Shown piece by piece: positions 23,124 to 35,671 of a stretch of DNA of 64,000 bases. Both the position numbers and the translations under genes were made by a program. The stretch is from Ischnura elegans. Taxonomy: Eukaryota > Arthropoda > Insecta > Odonata > Coenagrionidae. The notes beneath the pieces were generated by a model. It ran no database searches. It was not told where the DNA came from and saw only the letters and a program-made list of their open reading frames with translations. Each line of letters begins with the position of its first letter. The first letter of the stretch is position 1. The DNA lies in contig NC_060250.1 in assembly GCF_921293095.1 (NCBI RefSeq), forward strand, positions 12,418,001 to 12,482,000, given 5' to 3'.

Positions 23124-24467
23124 AGGTGCTCCGGGGTGACTGGGGTAAAGTATTGGTTTATGCAGCTTTTTTAATAAATATGAATTTTAAGGCCGTTATA
23201 TTAGGACAGTAACGGAGACCTCGCGGATTTTACTTTCAAAACACATAATAGAGGAAGCATCATACCATTACCAGAAACACAAAGCAATGTTGCTGTGTTT
23301 TTTTCTTCCAGAGGTGCTTGTTTTGCGTTGGATATTCTAATTAATATCGCCGATAGGTTTTGGAGGGATCTTGACTGAAGGAAGTCTCGTCAAAATTGAA
23401 TAGTTGGCCTGGCTTCTCTTTCAAACCAAGTTTCTGAACGAAATCCGTTAATTTTTCAAAAAAAATCTCAAATTACTCCAGGATTAGATTGGTCGCAACG
23501 AGAGTACTGAATGCTTTGAGGAAACTTTAACGGATAAGCGATTTCTATTTCGAAACGAGAAAAACCAGCCCGGGCCAGGTTGCTGATTTTTTATCTTGTA
23601 TCGAGTTTGTTTAGGACAATGTAACACTGTAAAATATCTAATACCTCTTCACAAGCAAGGCCAAAGCCATTTTTTCCATAGAATTTATTGCATTGGAAAA
23701 TTCCTCTTCCTCAGCAGCAGAGAAATAAGAAGCCACATACCCTCCTCCCTTACTTGGGCGTTGAGATATGAGCCCTTTCCCTCAAGTTTCATAAACATGA
23801 TATTGGACTGTACTCCTAGAAATGGGATAAAACAATGCTGCTCTACAAGTTGTTTTATTCCCGATTTTTATATCATTTACAGCATTTTAAAGATCGTCAA
23901 TTGAGTAGGTTAGTCCAGCACCCTTCTGAATTTTCCTTGTATTTTCGCACCATTATCTGCAGCTGAGCAAAGAGGTTTTGTTAAAGGAATTTTAAGGTAT
24001 TTCAGAGCTAGATTCAGAAAGTTACATAATAAATATCTCCGTATAATTTTCATTCTTATTAACTGTTGGGGTAACTGAGTCCGTCAATACCCAGTTACCC
24101 CATTTATGAAAACATTTTGAGGCAACTGGAGCACCCCTATTACAAAATCTACCGGAAGTTTAATGGTGATAACAACCATATACAGGAATTAAATCAACCT
24201 TCATGCTTATCCTAAAGTAGGTAATAGAATGAAATTACTCACCACATTACAATGAAAACCAGCAAATCTCACTGTTACAGATCGTTGCTTTGAAAAATCT
24301 CCAACCTAAAATTCCATAGCAGCCTTAGGTCACAAAATGGCTCCAAATGAGGTAAGGCATATTCTTCAAGGAACAAAAGAAGAAGAAGTAGGTGTGCCTA
24401 CCTGATAAACTCAAAATTCATAAATATGCATATAATCTACCCATGCCCCAGTTACCCCCGAGCACCT
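23124..24467 (-). mobile_element. pogo-like (Tc1/mariner superfamily) element inside hAT
   Basis: The ends are AGGTGCTCCGGGGTGACTGG at 23124 and, inverted, AGGTGCTCGGGGGTAACTGG ending at 24467, each next to a TA dinucleotide (22-23 and 68-69 of the respective hundreds), the TSD of this superfamily. The minus strand holds a broken DDE_1-type transposase (23200-23790). The 1.34-kb length is shorter than typical for an autonomous copy, so it is probably deleted. Confidence 0.75.
23200..23790 (-). pseudogene. pogo/jerky-type DDE transposase fragment
   Basis: Minus-strand frames give KEKPGQLFNFDETSFSQDPS (about 23365-23425). This is the family block around the first catalytic Asp (IFN.DETGFS.DP). 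Downstream, LLCVSGNGMMLPLLCVLKVK (about 23225-23285) matches the next block (....SA.G..LPPLIVFKG). Upstream, about 23480-23790 reads as a weak match to the CENP-B-type linker (GPGWFFSFRNR). Multiple stops and frame changes show it is dead. The DNA-binding N-terminus is not identifiable. Confidence 0.7.
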
Positions 24468-25003
24468 TATAACTTTTAATAAAACTTCTCAACGTTCCCA
24501 AACCTAGCGTCTTTGGAAAGAAAGTACTTGCCCTGCTACACAAGTGTGTTGCGAAAGACATTTTTCTGCAGGCAGTAATAATGTAACATGGAGACGTCAA
24601 AACTTGCTGCCTGAGTATGTTGCATGAGAATTTGAAAGGATCAATTATTACATGGTGCATTTACGTATACAAAATTAATTACGATTGTACAAATATCTTT
24701 GTTGAGGGTTCTTCTGATTAGTTTGGATACATATATTGACGACATATTACTAGAGGTTAATTAATTTCAATAGTGCTTATGGAACTGTTCAAGACACATT
24801 AATTTTCATTCATCTCCTAATTGCGACTCAATTACCTTCAGCGTTACTCATTATCTTCTCCTTTTCACATCAAGCGAAGCATTCAAAATAGAAAGAAAAT
24901 GTTGGGGCATTCAGTGTGTATTGTCTAGTTCAAGAATTACCATACTCGACTCGACACTCGACTCGAGGTCAAAAAGTCCTACTCGCACATCAATATTATA
25001 CCG

Positions 25004-28000
25004 TAACAATATGAGGAGAAAGTACGTTCGCGGTTGTAAAATATCGAAATTGATATTCTTACTTTCATTAAAACTGTTCTCAAACGGCGAACTGTATCCA
25101 AGATGTTGCCGGGAAATGATAAAAAAGGCGTGGGAAAAGTTAAATGTAGGTTTTGGAATGGGTGGTGGAGCAGTTCTGTTTTTACGTGTCGAATACTAAT
25201 TAATGCGAGTTGTTCATTCGATTACGTATCAAAATTTTAGTGTACATTTTTTTGAATCGTGAGACTGCCGAGAGAGATTTGCAGTGTACAGAAAACTCCA
25301 TTCACGTGATTCTACCGTACTAAAAAATTGAAACCAAACATACGAGTTTGGGATTGCAACTTGGACACCGTGACCAATTTTAATTCTCATTTAGTGTCTG
25401 ATAGGAAAAATAAAGAAATAGAGTAGAGTTTTGCCGGTGAATTGGTTTATCTGTGAAGTATGAAAACACTCCAACTCGGACCGATAGCATATTTTTGCCC
25501 AGGAGAAAATCTTATACAACTGTTTTTTCCCTGTGCACAACTTTCAATTTACCGTGTTTAAACTCAAGTTATCGCGCCTTTTTCTAATTAAATCCATGGA
25601 TACTCAATAAATACCCATTTATGAGTACGTGCGAGTCATCTGGACGTATTCATCGATGTTAACCAGTAACCAATCTTACCCACCTAATTTTAATGCTTGG
25701 TATCCAATATTTCGCTTGAATTTGGCGCATAGCTGCTCACTAGAGTAAGGCGGGAATGAAGGATATTGTATCCTGGAAATCCTGCAACCACCATTGATTC
25801 TTCTCATTCTTGAACTCTGCGTTCTCCCATTTCTCATAAAGAAAAGGAGACGGAATTATTTCTCCTACGCAACCATTTTTTCTTTTGTATTTATACCTCT
25901 ACCGGTCTGAAGTGCACTGCCACTACTGGGACTCTTCTGTTTTGATAGCAATAGCGAGATGTCGCTCTGGAGGTACTGCCATTTGCAGTCTATTTTGGCG
26001 AGGAAATATGGCTTTAGAAACGTGCTAATCAAATTCGATTGGCATAAGTATATATGGTCAGGTAACTTTAGGGTAGTGCTAAAGCCTACCCACATTACCA
26101 GGCGTAGCAAAAAATGAGGTCCTTTTTGTCTTATCTTCGCCAAAAGGAATCAAATATTAGGCTGTCATAAATACATGTCTAAAAATGTGAGAGGGGGAAG
26201 TTGTATTCCATTGAGGGGTATGTTAAAATTATCGAGATAAGATTATTTTATTAGTAAATGTTGTTTTTAAGACGTGTTTAATCCTCCACGATTTTCATGT
26301 CCTCTGAAAACCTATGTGTTACAATTTTTCATGTCTATATCCGAATGCAAACGGGTATTTCTGGAATATTTCATTAATTAGATTGTCATTCTTCATTTTC
26401 GTTGATGGGAGAGTTGTTTTTGAGCGAAAGTAATCAAAAGGATACTATTGAAATGCAGCTAAGAGCTTGCTCTAGATTTAATAAATATGCGAGATGGATG
26501 TAGAGGCCCCTTGTGCTGATACTGGCCGTTTGATGTGCCTGCATACTTTTCAAGTTTTCAGCTGCCATTTATTGGGTGGGAGTAATGCTCCTGTCTCTCT
26601 CTAAACGGCATCCCTCGGTGACCGCTTTTAACCTCTCGGCCTTGTTCGATCGCGGAAGTTGCCGCTCTTATGTACTCTTTGAGAGCACATCGATAGCCTA
26701 TGCCCACCATCAGTTTTAATTCATATCATTATCGCAACCCGTATTGAGTGAAGAAATGGCCACCTGTGCATCCATTAGCAGTGAATGAGTGATTATGTGT
26801 CGAAAGATTGCTGTTACCTAACCAGAAAAAAAGGACTAACCTAAAACTTACCTTTTTTTAACGAATTTAATGATAATATATTCATCATTTCATCTGATGA
26901 GGCAATGAGTTAATACATGTGGTGAAAAAAGCGTGAAGGAAGTGCAAAAGTATTCTTAAATTCATTTAATATTTATAGGTTAACTTTAATCGAGAACCAA
27001 AGTGGCTAAACTACTTTCAAAAGGAGAATTATATATTTCCAAAAATTCAAGATTTTATGTATTACTCCTGAAAATGCTTCTAAATCTCGCAATTATTTTT
27101 TTAATTTTCATGCACAGGTGGTGTGTCGGCTATTATGTCGGCTGTGCACAGGTGCGTTGTATCGAACGACTTGAGAGTCTGGCCTTGGAGTTTTTAGGGC
27201 ATACATTAAAATGGAATCCTCCTACTCCAGGTTTCGTCATACGAAAGGATCGTAAAAGCTGATATTTACGGTAACCTATAACATGGGTGTCTATTACATA
27301 GTCAATCGGGGGGGGGGGGGGGGGGGTTTATGTTGCTTTCTTGCGGATCCAGGCATGCGCTTTCACGAATACCTCAAAGTGTTTTTAGGCCTGCGCTTTC
27401 CAACCAAATTCATGAGAAAGCCCACATACAACAGAAGGCGTTTGATTGCCATTGTAAGGGCATCTCTTAATGATAGTCGGAAACTTAGCTTGTTATATTT
27501 GTTCGAGTTTACATTCTTTTGTCTTTTCTTTAATTCATGTATCGATTCTGAAATTGAAAAAGTGATGCATAGCTAATTTTTCATGGGCCTGGTGCTCACG
27601 AAAATAAATGAAATTATTATTACTGTCATATAAATTTTAAAAATTTTCTTGTTATTGAATATTTTGATTTACTAAGAAATCGCTCATTCTATGTAGCTGA
27701 CAGGAAATATTGCTTTCTTGTTAAGTTTCATTTGTCGGCCAACGAGTAATTTTTAGTTTGTGGAAAATTCTCTCTTAATACTAAAGAAATTTTTTAAACG
27801 TTTATTTACTATTCGCAGAATTTATTTCTGACTAAGCAGCTGTTAAGAAGCAAATTATATTTATTTCATGACCTTGGTATTTTGAGATTCCATGGAAATT
27901 GACGCTGGTATAGTCTATTCCAACCAGATACTGCAGGTCGAGTGCCGAGTGGAGATTTGATAGCCCTAAATATGAAAGGTATTTTTGTTAGGAATTTTTA

Positions 28001-28513
28001 TGCAACATAATTTTGCCTCTTTCTCGAAGAACCCCCTTCATTTTCAGTGTGCTATGAAGAGGGTATCCTACATGTTTATTCATGTTGTCCTCTCTCCATG
28101 CTCTCTATCGGTGACCCGTTGGTTTGAATATTTTTAATCAATTTTCAATCAAAGCTGAATAGTTTCATTCAAGCTATTTTCAGTTAAAGTTATACAGTTT
28201 CCGTTTATCAGTTTTCAATCTACTTAAGAGTCTCAATCTCAATTATTTTTTAACACAACTGAATTGATTTATATTTTCCTATTACACTCTCCACTTCATT
28301 GACGTTGGGGATGCCCGGGAAAGAAGCATAAGTTAAGGGAAAGTAAAGACAAAAAGTTACAATTATGTTACAGTTACAAAAGATACAATTATGATCAAAA
28401 AAATTTTCTTCATTATTAATCAGTACTTTGTTCCGCAAACTTTGGACTCATCTAATAAAAAATAAGAACTTAAATAAAAACGTACCAACTACGTACAAAT
28501 ATAACGTACCGTA
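25004..28513. other. unassigned sequence with a G19 tract
   Basis: No gene or paired repeat ends recognised. A run of 19 G occurs at 27308-27326. Open frames (for example 25865-26143 on -, 27002-27576 on +) show no family motif, and their composition is that of the background. Confidence 0.45.
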
Positions 28514-29409
28514 GTGTCCGGGCAAAACGGATACGCCATAAGGGAAAATAGGATACCTCGAAAATTTAAAAATTAGTCTTGACAATCATTTCAGAAGTAA
28601 CTGACTGCATGAGAGGTGCAGTTTTCGTGTGACCATCCTTGGCACTGATTGCACTATATCCTATCTTCGATAATCGGCTCACTGTATTTTTCAGTACCTG
28701 CCAAGCTAAAGAAATCTGATATGGCCTTTTTATTCTTATTGCTTCTGCTGCGTCCCGAAAATTGAGCTCTGTTTGTCTTTTTGTTCTTTAATTTATCATA
28801 TTTTTAGCGTGCTCAGCTTTAACAGAAGTGGACGTCAATATCTCTGAATATCTGACTCTTGTGTTTAATTTTTGTTTTGGGAGCGGCCACAGCTGGAATG
28901 GGTCTGATTTGCAGTGGTGTGAATCTCGCCGAAGGTGCTGCTTTCGATCAACCTTCTGTTTTTCCTGAATGGTGGAATAATAAAGGCATTTTATACCTTA
29001 CCGGTACCTCATTTTCACAGAGATCAGGATAATCGTCGATGAACTATTGTGGATAGTTGTCGGCATGGGATTTTGGGGATATAAACGCAAAGAAACTAGC
29101 CTTAAAAAATACAACGTAGAATTGATCAATATGTGCCAAAATAGGTTAAAACATTTGCAAAAATTATGAGAAAACAGCAACCGGCTGAATAGCAGCAGCA
29201 AATAACAGTGGTTAGTGGACCCTTTCGCACTGCTCACTAATTAGTTTTCTTTTGCTTGTTACAGGTAAAAGATTGGTAGTGGTAGTTGTGCTACTCTCCA
29301 CACTTCTTTTTCCATGTTATAAAATATGGCAGTCAATTCAAAGTTGTATCTCTCCTCCGAAACGAATACTTATCCGTTTTGCCCATATCCGTCTTGCCAA
29401 AAGCCACCA
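28514..29409 (-). mobile_element. degenerate pogo-like element
   Basis: The left end carries AGTGTCCGGGCAAAACGGAT at 28514 next to TA. The right side, read inverted from about 29409 next to TA, carries GGCAAGACGGATATGGGCAA then AACGGATA, so the ends share the GGCAARACGGATA word. Inside, the minus strand shows a pogo/jerky C-terminal signature. The ends are imperfect, so the boundaries are approximate. Confidence 0.5.
28740..28965 (-). pseudogene. pogo/jerky-type transposase C-terminal relic
   Basis: One frame reads DPIPAVAAPKTKIKHKSQI and an overlapping frame YSEILTSTSVKAEHAKNMIN. This resembles the linker and tail of jerky/pogo proteins, which show a P.P....K.KRKS..ILTSTP.K..LE pattern. A frameshift in the middle is needed to join the two halves. 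No catalytic block is visible in the remaining 500 bp. The assignment rests on this one motif and on the TIR-like ends. Confidence 0.45.
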
Positions 29410-30752
29410 TATTAGAAAGATGCATAAAACTTTCAGATATCTTTGGCGGGTAGTGGAAGACTATAGACACAAATTAAACTTAAAGAAACGTGTCATCGAA
29501 CAAGTAGATAGTGATTGATTCATGGACAATTAATGCAAAAATGCTCGGGACAGTGATGCCGAGTGTCTTAAATGGAGTGATTTGATCTTAAAGGTAATAA
29601 CCATTCATTTTTTAATATATTAAAATAACAATAGTCTCATAATGAGTAGATTCATGATCTTTTGGTGGTGGCTCCCCTTATGGTTACTTCAAGTTAAGTT
29701 ATTTGCGAGATACGTTTTGTATGATAAATACATTATTTTTTAAGGTTGCCTTGAAATAATGGCTTTGTTTTTTGAGGGAATGCATTAGAATTGAATAGCC
29801 TGTTTCGTTTAAACTTCATCCGATGGGCGTATTTCCAGGTGAGTAAAAATATCCGTATTGGACCGTTAAGCGTTAGCGTTAACTGTAACAAATGGCTGCG
29901 CGGATTTAGTTGCCGTTTCGCATGATTGAGATTTTCAGCTCCGAATTTTATTGGAATGCAATTTCCTTCAACCATGATTTAAAGTAAACTTATGTAAGTA
30001 AATTTAGAGAAATACTCGCATATATATTATATTTCATTTCCCAGTGAATCAAAGGTCTCATGTTCAAAGGCAGGTTCTTATTGTCTCTCACCGGAAAAAT
30101 GAACCTTTACTTTGCACACACATTAAAATGCAGAAAAAAAAAATTTCTGAAACAAATAAATCTTTGGTTGCTGACGGGTTAATATTCGCAACCGATAGTA
30201 AAGGCACCCTAGCGTCGATGTGAAGATAAAATTGCTGTGTTGGAGGGCACACATTTCGCGGATCCAAACGTATCCTGCCTGGATGCTGCAGCTCGTGCGC
30301 TGCATTCCCTACGTCTTGCTCGCCGCCCGCAGTTCCCTTGTCGGTGGGGGACTCGTCGACTATCTCATTTCCTCCTTCCCCCTTCGCCGTGTGCGTTACG
30401 ACTCCTTTGGGTCTGCGGGAGACCCGTCCATCTTGACGTCGCTGTTGCCGGCGCTTCCCTCTGGGACGTGTGCGGTGTGTGACGCCGCTCAGTATCCCTC
30501 GGAGTCGTGCTCTTCCGATTGATTGGCAAGTATTAGCGTCGGGCGGTGGTTTTAGCGTGCCTGCATGCCTCGCCGTGGACGACAACCCTGCGTCTCAGAG
30601 CTCACGGCGTCTGTAGCAGAGCGCAGAGCAGCTCTTCGCGGAGATAAGATAAAATCTCCTCTCCGACTCCGGATGTGAAATGAAGAGAATGTCGGTAGCT
30701 ATTTTGCGTCTCTTTAAGTGACGGATGCCATTCTATGGGATTAATGAGTAAT
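29410..30752. other. unassigned region with a GC-rich, open-frame-rich patch
   Basis: 29410-30170 is AT-rich and featureless. About 30180-30700 is GC- and CpG-rich and is open on both strands: 165 codons on - (30585-30088), 100 codons (30220-30522) and 81 codons (30237-30482) on +. None shows a domain I recognise. The patch could be a host exon or CpG-rich promoter; the overlapping open frames are what high GC alone would give. Confidence 0.4.
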
Positions 30753-31399
30753 GGAGATACCAGTGGCGGCTCGTGAGTCAAATGCTAGGGGGGGCGCACT
30801 CCACCGGGGGGTCATAATTTTTTAATATTTCGTGTATTTTATTAAGTTTTTACGGCAATCTAGGAATTAAATTTTGTGATGCCATATGTTCCGTTTTTTT
30901 CAACAAAAATACCTAGTTCTCCTAATAAGGCTTGATTAATAAATACTAAATGCAGAAGACTCTCGGTCATACGGATCGGCTTAGTCCGGACTCTCGATTA
31001 TACTGATCAATGATCTTGAAGAATAAAAATATATTTGCTGCGATATTATGCAAATACAAACGAAAATACGTTTTAGCGCCTACATTCTTCGTGCGGATAT
31101 GCCCGCAATACACTTCTGTTGTTCGTTTTGCAATCATAATGCGTTATTTGTCAAATCTATACAACATTTGCAATGATTTAGGTAGCAATGACACTTATAA
31201 CACCTGAGGAGGGAGGGGAGTGTCACAGACTTCCACTAGGCAAAAAACACTACTAGAATGCGCGCGCTTTGCTATTGCAGATGTACACTTTGATGGCGGT
31301 GTTCGCGTTGTTTCTTGAATACAGTATGATTTAAAATCAATAATTAAACATTTCTCACACATTTTTAACATAATCTGAAATACTCACATGCCTTTAGTT

Positions 31400-32061
31400 A
31401 TATTGCAGAAGTCCATCCTTCTTTCCTTTTGTCCAGCAAAGTGATCAATTACAAGTTCGTTGAAATCAGCGCCGGACAACAATTTCTTTCCCATTGAACG
31501 CATGGCAAGGGCACTAGTCTATAAATAAACAAGGGACGACACAAAATAGGCCGACGAAAAATACGACCAAAAAGAACAAGGTGCCTGGACACAGAATTGG
31601 GACAATTTTTCCCTATATTTCCCTAAAAAAAACGAGCACTGTTGATTAATTCAAAATTGTCTTCTTGAATGTACACACAGCGCTAAGAAACTTCTTAATC
31701 GGCAATTACGCACAGTTAACTCCTCGAAAATGATGTCTGAACTCATTTCACTCCGTTCCTTCCGAGAGTCTTGCCGTTACTATAAGGACGACTCAAGGGA
31801 GATAGAAGTCGTGGTCTACTAATGCTGATTCAGCTGACGGACGAATTTAAGGTCAGCAAAGGCATTCAAACAAACAAGGACGTCACGGACCATCTCCTTG
31901 AGTCTAAGATTCATATGTGGCAAACACACGAGACGCCAACGGGTCGCATTTGGAATAACCATGTCTTCGAAATCATTGCCATGATATAATAGAATATAAA
32001 TTCTAGATCGTAAAAGACGACGACTCTGAGCCACAGATAGGAGTTGTAAGGATCTCCGCAC
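31400..32061 (-). pseudogene. possible hAT transposase relic
   Basis: Two minus-strand stretches look coding. An 80-codon frame (32061-31819) contains VIPNATRWRLVCLPHMNLRL and KEMVRDVLVCLNAFADLKFV. A second, at about 31420-31515, reads ALAMRSMGKKLLSGADFNEL then VIDHFAGQKERR. An N-x-TRW motif occurs in many hAT proteins, and the location inside a hAT element supports the guess. I cannot place either stretch with confidence in a named hAT family. Confidence 0.3.
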
Positions 32062-32800
32062 TGATATGAACTCTTCGAAGCCATTTAAATCAGACCGAAG
32101 TGGACATTTTCCGTCAGACAGCTACCGCTCTGCCGCTGAGGAATTAGGTGAACATGTACTAAAAAAACAAGGACGGCTAGAAAAATGATGAACCTACACA
32201 CAAAAGGTGCGTTGTACGCGGCACTTCTTGACAGTCATTGAATGACTCTATTTAAAGTCACATTTTACGGGTTAAATCATGTTTAATCCTTCACCCTATC
32301 ACGCACGCGCCTATTTCTTAAATTATAAATCAGTGGGGAATGTTAACTGATTTTTTCTAATACTGCAGGTCTTTTGATAAATTTATCTGAAAAATAGGTA
32401 CCGCATTTCTAAACATCGGGAAGATATGAATACATTGTTCAGGCCTAAACATTATAATATTAGTTTCCCCAAGGTTCTTGAAATCCGTAATCATAATAGA
32501 ACTGTGGCAAATACTCGAGAATGGTTTTCCTACATCAATACGGCCTTTAAATGGTTGGATTTTATGTGTTCCGGAATTCAAACACCAAAAAACGCAAGCA
32601 TAATGGGATAATTTATTTTCTGTAGCAATACCTACCAGTAATTAAAAATTAAAATCGTATAACTACACCCAGTACAGTGATCATTCTGATTCCGTACGTC
32701 CATTTTCTGTGGCAGCACCAAGTAGACGCCAGAATTATACGCCCGCCGGCCTGCGCAGCGATGTCAACTCACACGTCGCTCTGCGCATTTTCGGACGACG

Positions 32801-35352
32801 CACAGTGGTTCAAAATCGAAAAAAGGTGGTCGAAATTATTACCGCTCTTATTCGTAGTCACTGTTGTATTATGAAGAAGCTATTTAGAAGAATTTTGTCC
32901 GCTGAATACGAATTTGAAGTTATTTTTGTTGTATCTTTGATATTATTGTTTTTAAATGGCCTATTATTTAAACAATTAAATATTAAAAATAGATATTGTA
33001 TTCAATTATTCATTCAAGGTGAAGATTGATACGCATCAAATAAATCGAGGTATTTTTTCATATCTGTGACTGTTATTTGTTAAATTTAATATTATTTATA
33101 AATTATATAAACAATTAAAGTTGACCGTTTTTAAAGCAACGGTAATTTGTGTTCGTATACAATTTTTATCTGTTCTGCCTAAGTTAAAATTTTTATGCAT
33201 AATCTACGATACTTTAATTTTTTAAATGAATTTGCTTAACAGTTCAAAATAAATACAATATGGTCAATGCCCTCAAGGCAAGGCGTAGATGAAAGTCGCA
33301 TCAGTGACCTTCAAGTTGTTTGGTGAGGTATGTACAAGGATTGAAAGCAAATATTTAGGCATTCTAACTTTTTCTCTTAATATTTTTTTTCCAGTTTAAT
33401 TAAATTACTGAATATTGTGACTAAGGCTATGGGATATCACATAAATAAGGATATTTATGTTCGTCCCTTTTATCCCTTCCATCGATCACGTAGTTCGACT
33501 AATTTCGGACTGAACTCAATATTACTCAAAGCGAAAAATTCACGAAGGATATCTCTAAATAACTCGCACACACTCAAACTTTGTCCTCACTCATGAATTT
33601 GTGACTATAGCAAATGCGTTGTTAACGCCTTAGGCGTGACTTAAAATGCCCGTGGTCCTTCTCTCAGCGAATGCGATGCACCGTCTGAGTCCTCTGAATG
33701 CCATGCCTCGAGCGTGCGCGGGCGAGACATATCTGCCTGCTTTCTTTCTGTGCTTCTTAATTGCCTTTGTTTGTATGCTCGTATTTTTCGAATATTTTTC
33801 CAGCTGATGCCAGGATGCTTGCTCTGAGCAGCGTCTGACGGACGCTCATGGCCCATGCTCATGCTTCTTCCACTCACGCCCCGATTTATGTACTTTCTTA
33901 GCGATTGTGCGTTCTGTGTGGGGGCGCTGAATGCTTTTCTCTGTGCATCATTATCATCTGCTTTTCTGGCTCATCGTTTCCTTTCTCTTTCATCGTGGCA
34001 ATGATAGAGAAGGCATGGACCGTCCAGGCATTGCCACTCATTGGTTCTCGGAACCTCGAAGACCTGCCAGGATCTTATATCTTAATTATGAGGTTTGACT
34101 CTTAGGGTTAGGATTTTTTCACGCCTACATTCCTTTGGCGGTTTTATTTTTTTCGGCCTTCGGTCCCTTCCGTATCTTAATTCCTCCTTAGTTGACCATT
34201 CCATATTGGTAGATGGTATGCGGCGACATTGAGGGTAGTCTGAGAGAAAAATATTCCTAGCACACTTTAAACACTTTAGCTTCCACTTTAGCAAACTTAA
34301 AGGACAAAGACGAGATCAGGTAAACCTCGTTGAAGAGCAAGAAAACTGCGGCCGGGCGCTACCCTTTTTTTTGGCAATAATAATCATTATCGACCGTGCG
34401 GCGGCTTCCAGTGAATTAGCGTGCTATGAAATACATTTGAAGAGTCCCCTTCCCCAACGGGTGACGACGAAAGGGTATTCTGGATATTGTGAAAGTTAAA
34501 AATCCATAAATTCTTGAAACATATGTTGCACAGGCCATAAGTTCGATTATATTCGTCACTATTGCTGTTCTAAAGATTATTTCTGATGAATGTCGAGCCT
34601 CACTAAATATCATACGCTGGGGCTACTGGAAAGCCCTAAACGCACTAAAGGAATGAAAAATCTATTATAAATAGATCCCGTATTGCAAACCAAGTAGCAC
34701 TATAACATGAAATAAACCTGGCACCTTTCCTCGGAAAACTTCTCGTGCTAGCAATACCGCCACCGGGCGGCGCGCCGCCCGGTCGGCCTGGCGGCTGTCG
34801 CCGCAGCGCATTGCACCGTTCAACATAAAACCATCTTGAGGCCAAAGTAGCAAATAGTAGCAAGATTTTTCTTTTGATATAGAATCTATAGACTATATAC
34901 TTTCAATTCGCGTCAAAATTTCCCGGGGGCTCGGAGGTGCCCCAAACGATTTTGCTATTTATATTTAAAAATTCAAGTAAAAATAGCATAAAGTTTAAAC
35001 ATTTTTATTTCCAACTATAAAACTATGGAAATATAAGAAATCACTAGTAGTTGTACACGAAGGTACCAATTTATGCTCTGTATTTTTTTTAAAGTTCATA
35101 AATTGTCTGAAACCTTCTTTATATGAAGGTGAACTTCTCTAAAAATGAGTGATTTTACGCGTCAGGCGTTTTTATCCCGGATGACTCATGTTTGACCATT
35201 TATACAAACTACAATGAGCCACAAAATAGTCGTAGTACTAGCCAGTATCATAGATCAGATAGTGTAGAATACGAATAGTACCTTCAAAAATTCCTCCAAA
35301 AAAGTTGAAAAAATGACTTTCGACCAGCTTTTTCCGATTTTGAACCACGTCG
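32801..35352. mobile_element. Transib DNA transposon, copy 3 (non-autonomous), inside hAT
   Basis: The left end is CACAGTG at 32801-32807 followed by GTTCAAAATCGAAAAAAGGT. The right end, read inward, has the same interior (GTTCAAAATCGGAAAAAGCT), but its heptamer is changed: the last seven bases are CACGTCG instead of CACTGTG. The 5-bp duplication CGACG is perfect (32796-32800 and 35353-35357). Length is 2552 bp with no readable transposase. The mutated right heptamer should disable excision if the heptamer is required, as it is for RAG and Transib cutting. Confidence 0.85.
34763..34782. repeat. perfect 20-bp GC palindrome
   Basis: CCGGGCGGCGCGCCGCCCGG is a perfect palindrome within an otherwise AT-rich part of Transib copy 3, in a GC-rich island of about 70 bp. 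It may be a relic of another insertion or a hairpin-forming site. Confidence 0.6.
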
Positions 35353-35671
35353 CGACGTCCCAAGACTTCCATAAGACACAACGTTAGACGCGTCATAGCA
35401 CCAGCGGCCCCCACCACTACCACTCTCCATATAACTGCATGGGGATGGATTGGGACGTTCTGGCCAGCGCCCCACGGCTACAAATACGAACTTCTCGCGC
35501 TATTTCTTTTCGTGTTTTTCCAACACTTTCGATGTATGGGACTGAAAAAACACTTTGATTAATCAGATGTATAATTATAAATTAATAGATTTTTATTATT
35601 TTTACTTTTTCAAATATTTGGGAGGGGCGGCGTCCGAGAGTCCTTATGGGCAAACCGCCACTGGGAGATAC

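Larger units (their letters stand above)
22372..24995. mobile_element. hAT element, non-autonomous, with nested pogo-like insertion
   Basis: The left end starts TAGGGATGCAGGGAGTACTC at 22372; the right end finishes TACTCGCACATCAATA at 24995, which reads as a two-substitution version of the inverse of TAGGGATG. Flanks GTATACCG (22364-22371) and TTATACCG (24996-25003) form an 8-bp duplication with one mismatch, as expected for hAT. Both ends carry repeated ACTCGACTCG-type subterminal words (22390-22465; 24945-24965). Without the nested element only about 1.3 kb remains, with no transposase motif seen. Confidence 0.75.
30761..35663. mobile_element. hAT element, with nested Transib copy 3
   Basis: The termini are CAGTGGCGGCTCGTGAG at 30761 and, inverted, CAGTGGCGGTTTGCCC ending at 35663. 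Both are followed by a G-rich, GGCGC-containing block. The flanks are a perfect 8-bp duplication GGAGATAC (30753-30760 and 35664-35671), the hAT signature. About 2.35 kb of host element remains once the nested Transib (32801-35352) is removed. Possible transposase traces lie on the minus strand at 31400-32061, but no definite hAT catalytic or dimerisation motif can be read, so it is at best a relic. Confidence 0.88.

Noticed and set aside
25865-26143. 92-codon minus-strand frame considered as a host exon
   Set aside because: No splice signals or motif, and composition like the surroundings.
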